A stretch of DNA of 64,000 nucleotides from Agrypnia vestita (lineage: Eukaryota > Arthropoda > Insecta > Trichoptera > Phryganeidae): the NCBI GenBank assembly GCA_016648135.1, contig JADDOH010007989.1, positions 1-64,000 on the forward strand, in the 5' to 3' direction. The stretch's first letter is position 1, and the number at the start of each line of letters is the position of its first letter. The notes under the pieces were generated by a model, which saw only the letters and a list, made by a program, of their open reading frames with translations, searched no databases and was not told the DNA's origin. A program made the translations under genes and the position numbers. Shown here in pieces: positions 56,206 to 64,000 of the stretch.

Positions 56206-56345
56206 CTAGAAACGCCTCTATGCCCCCTACGAAGATGTATAAATGTAGACGAAGCGAAAGTTGTATGTCAGGACAGAAGAGTATGGCGCTCTATCCTCTC
56301 TGCCTACCCTCACGGGGAAACGGCGTGATGGTAAGTTAGTTAGTT
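56206..56345 (+). pseudogene. LINE tail fragment, GETA family
   Basis: NVDEAKVVCQDRRVWRSILS-like reading and GGGGAAACGGCGTGATGGTA, then TTAGTTAGTT. Nearly identical to the end of the 56834 copy. Confidence 0.75.
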
Positions 56346-56833
56346 TTTATTATTTTTTTTATTTTATTCATTATGTTACCCATTTTGTATCCCATCCCAT
56401 GTTGTGTCATAGTTTCAAAGAATGATTCGATGTGCGGTCAGTGCTCGCGGAGTTGTGAGAGAGTTTTCTAACCTGAATGCGTTTTCTTACCTTGGAAAAG
56501 ATGATAATGGACCAAATGACGAGGTTGTAGGTGACTGGGTGATGAAGAAATTGATGAGCCTTACATCAGCAAGGGCACGTTACTTGCGACAACTTTTTCA
56601 CTTCACTTTTAGGTATTAGCGAAATATTTGAAGTCCAAAAATACTAGTATCGCGGAGACAATAGAACTCGCAGAGAAATACCATCGCAGTGAAGACCGCA
56701 AAAAGGAATTATAATATACCTATAAGTTTTTGCTAAAAACATCATCGACTGTTTATCAGGCTAAATCTAATAAATTGTAGCTGTTCAAATAAATAAAAAC
56801 GAGCAAGCCTGGAAGAAGAGGAACGAAAGTAGA

Positions 56834-57275
56834 TTGAATGCAGTGGAGATGAAATCCCTTAGACGTATGTGTGATAAATCCATGTATGATAGAGTAAAGA
56901 ATGAAGATATTAGGAATGAATGTAAAGCTGATCGTAGCATAATACAGAGAATAAAAATAGGGTCGCTCAGGTGGTTTGGGCATGTTGAGCGAATGAATGA
57001 GGAAAGAATGGTAAGAAAGATATATGATGCAAGTGTTGACGGCGCCAGAAAAAGAGGGCGACCACGGAAGACGTGGCATGACCAGATTAACCAGATACTG
57101 GAAGATGGTCCTGTTAGAATTCTGAACAACCGTCGAGCTTGCATGCGAAGATGTATGAATGTAGACGAAGCGAAAGTTGTATGTCAGGACAGAAGAGTAT
57201 GGCGCTCTATCCTCTCTGCCTACCCCCTCGGGGAAACGGCGTGATGGTAAGTAAGTAAGTAAGTAAGTAAGCAAG
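56834..57275 (+). pseudogene. LINE C-terminal tail, GETA family, longest copy
   Basis: 136 open codons: VEMKSLRRMCDKSMYDRVKN, IGSLRWFGHVERMNEERM, KRGRPRKTWHDQINQILEDG, then VWRSILSAYPLGETA and stop at 57244. RWxGHVxRM followed by RGRPxxxW is a common end of insect LINE ORF2. The tail is GGTAAGTAAGTAAGTAAG. The frame is intact, which suggests a fairly recent insertion, but the RT domain is missing. Confidence 0.8.
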
Positions 57276-57279
57276 CCTC

Positions 57280-57350
57280 AGATACATATGATGTGTAACA
57301 TTTGACATCTCACAATTAAATATGTCAGTTGAGCAGTGACAGAAATTAAC
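57280..57350 (+). mobile_element. Fragment of the long repeat
   Basis: ATATGATGTGTAACATTTGA and CAGTGACAGAAATTAACATC match 14565-15060. Confidence 0.6.
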
Positions 57351-57761
57351 ATCAAAATTTTAAAAAGTTAAACTCACTTGCATTTTAATGATCTGCACTT
57401 TTTCAGACACTTATTATTTAAAATTCATTTATATATATTATATATTATATTTGACTTTTCATTCATAATTTGTTCCATATTTGTTTTTCAAGAAATAAGA
57501 ATATCTTTTAAGATCATTAATAAACGTGTAACAAATACTTGACAAGTAGTTTTAATCATAATTTTCATGCCTTAGGTGAACCTACCAATGATCATTATAA
57601 TAAAGAGAATGGGACAAATTTGTCACCCTTCCGCCTGATATATTTTATGTACAAATCTACACCGTTTGACCGATCTCACCAAAATTTTGCAAACTTATTC
57701 TTTAAGACCGAGCGGGTAACATAGGTCACATTTCCCTCCTGGACATCCCATCCATCCCAGC

Positions 57762-58455
57762 GTGTTTTGAGCATGCTTATAAGCATGCTCTAACAACTGT
57801 AGATACACGCTTGCTCGTTATTAATATGCTTATTTTAAGCATGCTCATGAATGAGCATGCTCAAGCCTAACAATCAAACACATATGCTTATTACTGGCAT
57901 GCTCTTGTCATAGAACAGAGACGCTCTTGTTCAAAATGGAAACTTTGCAAACTGAAATAGGAAATTCAAGTGAACCAATCAAACAAAAATTCCCGAGTTT
58001 CCATCCGCACATTTTTGATTTTAGTTTTTATAATTTTTATTGTAAGATTTTAATCGTTCATGTATTTTAATACAGTTTTATAATCACTCTTTCTTGCTAG
58101 TTTATTTTTATATAGCAGTTACCGAATATTCTACAGACATTCGTGATTCCTATAATAAGTCACGAAAAGTAATGTTTTGTCATCTCCCCAACGCGCCGTA
58201 TTTGTTTCATCTGTCGCGGACTGTGAAGATCGCATTGGTAATCGATACTAGCCGCGAATGACATTAGCATGCTCATAAGCAAGCCCGTTCAAAAGATACC
58301 CCTTCCACCTATAAATTGATTTATGAGCATGCTAGTAATGAGCACACTCATTAGTAGCAGTGGGCGTACACACATGCTACTAAGTAGCAATAGCTCAATA
58401 AGCTCAATACTGCGCATGCCCACGTGCCACTAATGAGCATGTGCAGGTATCAGCC
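57762..58455 (+). mobile_element. AGCATGC-rich TIR element, copy C
   Basis: The core and right TIR (CATGTGCAGGTATCAGCC) are present; the left TIR is lost. Core words ATTCGTGATTCCTATAATAA and GATACTAGCCGCGAATG match copies A and B. Confidence 0.7.
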
Positions 58456-58456
58456 T

Positions 58457-58495
58457 ACCTCAAGCCGTGCAACGCCGGGTACGAACAGCTAGTAA
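58457..58495 (-). mobile_element. Helitron-like repeat end
   Basis: CGTGCAACGCCGGGTACGAA then CAGCTAGT is the reverse of the start at 38726. Confidence 0.55.
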
Positions 58496-58559
58496 AAAAT
58501 ATAATTATGTCTCTATGAGGTACCTAGGTATAATCAATATATATATATATTTCTTTATA

Positions 58560-59035
58560 TATATATATATATATTGCTACCTCCCAAGTTTCCTCCATAA
58601 CCACACCCAATGGTGGTTATGGTATCGATAGCCCTTAGTGTCACATCGAAAATATGCGAGTTTGGTGGGGGTGGCTGTGCGTGGGTGGGAGTGGGGGACG
58701 AAAATGTGCTTTCTAGCACATTGTTTTGTTATGGAAGGCCGCAAATGCTTCAGACTGTTTCAAAATAGCTTCGCCGACTGTGTCGGTGAGTCTAGAAGGT
58801 TCCGAAAAAACCTGCTCTAGAAATTTCTGGAAGGAGAAGATTCTAGAAAATTCCCGAAAGTTCTATAAGGTTTTAAGCTGAGTATCGGAATGTGTCGGTG
58901 TGCCTAGAAGGTACAATCGATAAATTCTCTTGAAAGTTCTGGAAGGAGAACGTTCTAGAAGGTTCGCGAAAGTTCTATGACGATCCAAACAGTGTACTAA
59001 AAATCTAAGCGCGCGAACACAGCTAGTATATCTTA
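58560..59035 (+). mobile_element. TTCTAGAA-rich repeat, copy 3
   Basis: GAGTTTGGTGGGGGTGGC, TGTGCTTTCTAGCACA and GATCCAAACAGTGTACTAAA, ending ACACAGCTAGTATATC. A TATATA run precedes it. Confidence 0.7.
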
Positions 59036-59089
59036 TCTATCATAGACGTTTCCCATATAAATGGTGGCGTTTGAGAGTTTTCCACAATT

Positions 59090-59385
59090 TATTTCAGTTC
59101 GAAATGATATTTTTTAATAATCTTCAGCGCGGCCGGTAGGTGTCAGTTTGTGAAGTGTTTACGTGCGTGCGTGGTTACCCCCTCCCCGTTTTCCGACTAT
59201 TTTGAAACTGAAAAGAGGCCGAGAATTTTTAAAAATAGAGCGGCCCGCGTTACTGGCTGGCACGGCGCGGCTGGGCGTGCGTCGAGCCAAATGTATTCAA
59301 AATGGTGATTCGGCCGCCATGACATTAAATACACCCTGCCCGCGAAGTCTCCTCGCCAATTGTTACGGAGAATTTTCATGATTTT
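59090..59385. other. CpG-rich unassigned island
   Basis: A clearly GC- and CpG-rich patch (GCGGCCCGCG, GGCACGGCGCGGCTGGGCG) with a 72-codon ORF on plus and a 60-codon ORF on minus. No domain. It could be a decayed TE 5' region or unique sequence. Confidence 0.35.
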
Positions 59386-59397
59386 GATGGCGATATA

Positions 59398-60360
59398 TAT
59401 ATTTGGGTGGTTTGAAGGTGCTTTTGGAGCAGCTTGCTTTTAGCTCACCACCAAATCCAAAGGCGTAGAATATTTGCCGATTTATTATCTCGATAAAACG
59501 AGTACAAAATGTACACGAGTATGATTACAAAGACAATGATAGATACTCTAAGGGCCATAGCCCCCGGCCTGCCGCCGGAGGTATGTAACAGGCTGACATG
59601 CCCACATAGGGCGTGGGCCTCTTTTCGTATGATTTACGAACAAACGAGTATCCTGGAGTGCGGCTGTTTGTGTGTGATGTTTGTGTGTGCTCGCGCCTCA
59701 ATTTGCTTATGTGGCATACCTTACCACTGTGTGTGTGTATGTATGTATGTGTATGTGTGTGTATGTGTGGCTTAGATTGGTTGTTTTTTGTAATGTGGTA
59801 TGAATTCCATATATGTATATGTATATATAGAAGGTTATTTGGAAAATAATAATAACCTCGCAGGACTATATTCCTGCCTTGATTGTGAGTCGAAAATGTT
59901 CAAACTATCATGACCTAATATCAATAGTTATGGAGATATGTGACATCAAAGTTTGCATTTTTTTCTCAATATTTCTGACTTATTTTTTTTTGTAAAACGT
60001 TGGACTATCATTACAGTAACTAATATCAATTACGAAAAATTCATTTGTTTCAATACAAGTTAAATAAAGTGATTAAAACCCTGAAAAATTCCAATTGGAA
60101 TATTTTCCAATTTGGAATGTTTTTATTTGACTTGTATTAAAGGAAATGAATTTTTCATACTCGATATAAGTTACTGTAATGATAGTCCAACGTTTTACAA
60201 AAAGTAAGTCGGAAATATTGAAAAAAAAATGCAAACTTTGATGTCGCATATCTCCTGAACTATTGATATTAGGTCATAATAGCATCAACATTTTCGACTG
60301 ATTATCAAGGCAGGAGTATAGTCCTGCGAGGTTATTAATGTTTTACAAATAACCCTGTAT
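59398..60360. repeat. Tandem unit 1 (about 1 kb)
   Basis: A 430-bp segment (GAAGGTGCTTTTGGAGCAGC, GGGCCATAGCCCCCGGCCTG, ATAGGGCGTGGGCCTCTTTT, a GT-rich run) followed by a foldback element. Confidence 0.85.
59829..60357. mobile_element. Foldback element, about 240-bp arms
   Basis: From GGTTATTTGG to CAAATAACC. Arms contain AATAACCTCGCAGGACTATA, AATAGTTATGGAGATATG, CGTTGGACTATCATTACAGT and ATTCATTTGTTTCAATACAA. The centre is near 60085 (CCAATTGGAATATTTTCC). Confidence 0.85.
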
Positions 60361-60738
60361 ATTTGTGTGGATTGAAGGTGCTTTTGGAACAGCCTGCTTT
60401 TAGGTCACCACCGTCATGCGACGGAAAAGATCCAAAGGCGTAGAATATTTGCCGATTTATTATCTCGATAAAACGAGTACAAAATGTACACGAGTATGAT
60501 TACAAAAGCAATGATAGATACTCAAGGGCCATAGCCCCCGGCCTGCCGCCGGAGGTATGTAACAGGCTGACATGCCCACATAGGGCGTGGGCCTCTTTTC
60601 ATGTGATTTACGAACAATGGAGTATCCTGGAGTGCGGCTGTTTGTGTGTGAAGAAAATGGTGGTTGATGGTGCAATGAACTGCAGTCTGCGCGCGTGTCT
60701 TGCTCGCGCCTCAATTTGCTTATGTGGGATTCCTTACC

Positions 60739-60741
<3 letters not shown>

Positions 60742-60810
<69 letters not shown>
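60742..60810 (+). repeat. TG microsatellite
   Basis: About 34 TG units. It corresponds to an impure TGTG/TATG stretch in unit 1 at 59730-59770. Cys-Val and His-Thr ORFs here are artefacts of the repeat. Confidence 0.95.
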
Positions 60811-60811
<1 letters not shown>

Positions 60812-60872
60812 CCTAGATTGGTGGTTTTTTGTATTGTGGTATGAATTCCATATATGTATACGTATATATACA

Positions 60873-61465
60873 GGGTTATTTGGTAAACATTAATAACCTC
60901 GCAGGTTCCTGCCTTCATTATGAATCGAGAAGTTCAAGCTATTATGACCTAACATCAATAGTTATGTAGATATGCGACATCAAAGTTTGCATTTTTTTTT
61001 CAATATTTCTGACTTATTTTTTGTAAAACGTTGGACTATCATTACAGTAACTTATATCGAATGTGTAAAATGAATTCCCTTTAATACAAGTCAAATGAAA
61101 TAATAAAGACCTTCGAATTCCAAATGGAAAACATTCCACTTGGACATTTTTTAGGGTTTTTATCATTTTATTTAACTTGTATTGAAACAAATGGATTTTT
61201 CGTAATCGATATAAGTTACTGCAATAATAGTCTAACGTTTTACAAAAAATAAATCAGAAATTTTGAAATTTAATATTGAAAATTGAAAATTGAAAAACAA
61301 AAAAAAAACAAAAAAAAAAGAAAATTGAAAAACAGAAAAAAAATATTGAAAAAAAAATGCAAACTTTGATGTCGCATATCTCCAAAACTATTGATAATAG
61401 CTTAAACATCTTCATAATTAAGGCAGGAATATAGTCCTTTTAGGTTAGGTTTTTCAAATAACCCT
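60873..61465. mobile_element. Foldback element, second copy
   Basis: Same arms as at 59829. The right arm carries an A-rich expansion of ATTGAAAATTGAAAA units at 61260-61345. Confidence 0.85.
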
Positions 61466-61479
61466 ACAGGGTTATTTTT

Positions 61480-61585
61480 ATCTTCAAACCACCCAAATAT
61501 GTATATTTGGGTGGTTTGTAGGTGCTTTTGGAGCAGCTTGCTTTCAGGTCACCGTCGTCATGCAACGGAAAAGATCCAAACCTAC
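61480..61585. repeat. Tandem unit 3, truncated
   Basis: A short palindrome (AAACCACCCAAATATG and its complement) leads into GTAGGTGCTTTTGGAGCAGC and TGCAACGGAAAAGATCCAAA, where the unit breaks off into LINE sequence. Confidence 0.75.
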
Positions 61586-61810
61586 CTAACCAAGCACCAA
61601 ATTCCCTGCTGAACTCAAGGCCGATAGGGCGAAGAAGCGTAGGAAGGCCAAAATTAAGATGGAGCGACAACGTCCCCAAAGATGTATCTGCCTTGGAGCT
61701 CCTGAACTGGAGAGAGCTGGCACTAGACCGAGATGAGTGGAGGAAGACTCTTGAGGAGGCCAAGACCCACCAGGGGTTGTAGAGCCAAGAGTAATGATGA
61801 TGATTCATAT
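61586..61810 (+). pseudogene. LINE C-terminal tail
   Basis: RPIGRRSVGRPKLRWSDNV, DVSALELLNWRELALDRDEW and KTLEEAKTHQGL, then stop at 61780 and an ATGATGATG-type end. GRPxxRWxD followed by WRxLAxDRDxWR is a common LINE end. Different family from the GETA copies. Confidence 0.75.
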
Positions 61811-62160
61811 TTAAATATTTCATGATATTATGCAATATAAATATTTAATTTCGAATTTATTTCCCAAATATATGCTCAGGCAAAGTCATGCCTCAATACT
61901 CTCACTACATGCGCCTGTTCAAATGGTACAGATGACGCGATCGATAAATCTGCGCAGATCGATATGCACATAGTCAAAAAAATTTAAATAGTTTTGGTAA
62001 GAGAAAATGGCACAAAATGTCTTCTGCAATTATTAGGAAAAAACTTCCACTCGGGAGGGTATCAAATCATAAGCCACATTAGGGCTACATGGGGGGATTC
62101 AAAAGGAGTTCCAAATGGAACCTTTAAGTTTATGGGTGCTCCCTAATGTGCTTGCAAAAG
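61811..62160. other. No feature recognised
   Basis: AATATATGCTCAGGCAAAGTCATGCC-type sequence without coding signal. Confidence 0.35.
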
Positions 62161-62232
62161 GGATCTGAGTGAAAGACTCAATGCGGTAGAGATGAGATCA
62201 CTTAGACGTATGGGTGGAAAATCCATTTATGA
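62161..62232 (+). pseudogene. GETA-family LINE scrap
   Basis: LNAVEMRSLRRMGGKSIYD reads as the start of the tail seen at 56834 (AVEMKSLRRMCDKSMYD). Confidence 0.6.
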
Positions 62233-62905
62233 TGATGAGAAATGATAAAGCTGTTGGGAAAGATAAAACAATAATAGTAATTCAATGAAATTAGGAATAT
62301 AAATAATAATTTTACACAATATACATCAATGAAATTAAATTTAAAAATAGTAATTTTGTATAATAGGCGAAACAATAGGCAATATAATAAATTATAGAAG
62401 AATAAATAAAACAATAAATATTAATTAATGAAAGCAATATAAAATAAAAATAGTTTTTAGAAATAATAATTATATTAAAAGGAGAGTTAACAAAAATATA
62501 TATATTTATGCGCGTGTATGTTATATTTCTGCATTAACCCTGATATTAACAAAAATGCTAGTTAGGACATTCTTGTAACTGTGCAAGGTAGCATTCCAAA
62601 TATCTATTTCGACGTATTCAATGCCTAGATGTTGTATTCTAGATATTGGCCAGTTCCTTTGTGCTATGGTCGCAGTATTGTTACACTAGTACGGTTGTAC
62701 TGTTCTGGTATTCCCAGCAGGAACATGAATGTTAATTAATTGTAATAGGTCAGTGCTGTTAAAATAATTACGCAGAATTTTAAAAAGGCATATTAAATCT
62801 GAAATAGTTCTTCTAAATATTATTGTAATGTTATAGAGTCATTACTAAAGTTTACTTTAATGGAAAAAAATAATATAATTTTTAACTATAATTTAGCAAG
62901 TGCAG
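62233..62905. other. AT-rich, no gene seen
   Basis: Some words (GTATTCCCAGCAGGAACATG, AATAGGTCAGTGCTGTTAAA at 62710-62760) suggest a reversed LINE tail, but it is too decayed to assign. Confidence 0.35.
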
Positions 62906-62909
62906 TCCT

Positions 62910-63540
62910 TTTATATAAAAATGAACTCGAGTATAGTTAGTGGGTGCCTAAAGCCTGCACGAAAGCACGAAACGATATATTGCTACAATTTATTGGTGCA
63001 AACCAATCATGCCGTGAAAACTGCAGCTACCACCTACGTCTTTAATTCCCCACTACAAAGGCTTCCTAGACTAGCAAACAGATACGAGCAACTTGACGTC
63101 TTTGCCTAAAACTTTATAATATTCAAACATATTCTAAAAGTTGTTTTGAAAGATTACTCGTTTTTGTCAAATTGCACATAAATTATCGATTTGTATTTGT
63201 TTTGATTATTGGTTGAGTCAAATGTTTCACTTACAACATTTTTATTGTATTATGACTTTCTATGCTTGTGCTATTGCTTTTCATTCTATATTATTTTTAT
63301 ATTATGTTTTACTTATGCTTCAGCTTTGTTATATACTTGCTTTTTACTTTGTACTTTATATTATATTTATCTTTATATATTGGTATTTGTATTTTAAGTA
63401 TTTTATTTCCACTCTGTGTCATGATTATTTTTATGTATTATTTTTTTTCTTTAAACTATCCATTCTATAAATGTACACTTTGGCTATTTTTTCGTAGAGG
63501 CCCTGTAAAGAGTTAATATATAAATAAATAAATATAAAGT
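62910..63540 (+). pseudogene. LINE RT tail and 3' UTR
   Basis: KPARKHETIYCYNLLVQTNH and VFNSPLQRLPRLANRYEQLD, then UTR shared with 43555-44165 and a TAAATAAATAAATAT end. The pre-tail hairpin is degraded here. Hydrophobic ORFs in 63209-63516 are artefacts of T-rich UTR. Confidence 0.75.
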
Positions 63541-63834
63541 AATAGTGCTACCCTTGATCATACCACATCGTTTCTCCTTTACAACACAAACCACCATAAA
63601 AATTAACCATCCCCATCGATTAGCATTGTAATTTAAAAATTTTAACAATAAATATAACATAATAACATTTCATCCCTTCATTTCTTTCTTCCCTGTGAAC
63701 TGTACACGAATACACAACACTAATATTACTCGATTTTTATTTTTTGACAACTTTCTTCGCAACCATCCTATCATATTTGAAAAACATTAAAATATAGGAC
63801 CGTTGTAATACATCCATACACATGTTTCATATAC

Positions 63835-64000
63835 CCATCGCGCTCGCGCGCGCCTGCGAGCCGCGCGTCAGGCAGAGACGGCAACACACAACATTCATTG
63901 ATTCAAAAAGCGACCGCCGCAGCACACGAGCGTCTGTGTTTTATCTCATTCATCGCCCGTCCCATTCAACGCGCCGGAAAGAGACGGGTATACCCTTCAG
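63835..64000. other. CpG-rich window edge
   Basis: GCGCTCGCGCGCGCCTGCGA, CGCCGCAGCACACGAGCG and CGCGCCGGAAAG stand out from the AT-rich flank. It may be a promoter or 5' exon of a gene beyond the window, but nothing inside proves it. Confidence 0.3.

Larger units (their letters stand above)
60362..61465. repeat. Tandem unit 2
   Basis: Same order as unit 1, with a GTCATGCGACGGAAAAG insert, an expanded TG tract and its own foldback (60873-61465). Confidence 0.85.

Noticed and set aside
56756..57274. 172-codon minus-strand ORF
   Set aside because: It is the antisense of the GETA-family LINE tail.
60460..60918. 152-codon ORF with a long His-Thr repeat, and a plus-strand Cys-Val ORF
   Set aside because: Both are translations of the TG microsatellite.
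63209..63516. Overlapping hydrophobic ORFs resembling membrane proteins
   Set aside because: T-rich LINE 3' UTR read in three frames; the same UTR at 43555 lacks them.
1..64000. CRISPR array, operons or phage-type systems
   Set aside because: No regularly spaced identical repeats; gene structure and TE content are eukaryotic.

Overview
This is a eukaryotic, intron-poor, visibly AT-rich stretch made almost entirely of transposable elements (TEs) and their debris. I found no convincing host gene, no rRNA gene and no CRISPR array. An insect is likely and a moth or butterfly is favoured. The basis is the mix of CR1/Jockey-type LINEs, hAT, mariner, copia and tRNA-derived SINEs, plus a short repeat at 38726-39195 whose ends resemble the Helitron-like repeats common in Lepidoptera. 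The species cannot be named from this window.

Layout. 0-13 kb: a hAT transposase tail fused in frame to a LINE tail, several LINE 3' ends on both strands, an AGCATGC-rich terminal-inverted-repeat (TIR) element, a 1.2 kb element with nested inverted repeats, a SINE, and a mariner remnant. 14-18 kb: two long paralogous repeat blocks. 18.6-27.3 kb: the most coding-rich part. A LINE reverse transcriptase (RT) remnant is split by a copia element with identical 170 bp LTRs, and is followed by a nearly complete but frameshifted CR1/Jockey LINE with an ORF1 remnant. 27.9-29.5 kb: a non-autonomous hAT element with TIRs and an 8 bp target duplication, carrying a nested foldback element. 30-39 kb: nested foldback elements, solo LTRs, LINE tails and a Helitron-like repeat. 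39-50 kb: inverted LINE tails, a SINE split by a LINE with a 15 bp target duplication, and a tandemly duplicated repeat with a LINE in only one unit. 50-59 kb: an LTR remnant, a tRNA-Arg-like sequence, foldback elements and a family of LINE tails ending in TAAG-type repeats. 59.4-61.6 kb: a tandem array of about 1 kb units, each carrying a foldback element. 61.6-64 kb: LINE tails and a CpG-rich edge.

The elements do not form a pathway; they interact as nested insertions, which gives relative ages (copia is younger than the LINE at 18.6 kb; the LINE at 42.5 kb is younger than the SINE). The most unusual signals are the many palindromic (foldback) families, a 12-nt hairpin with covarying stems just before the simple-repeat tails of several LINEs, and a young-looking copia copy that is already defective.
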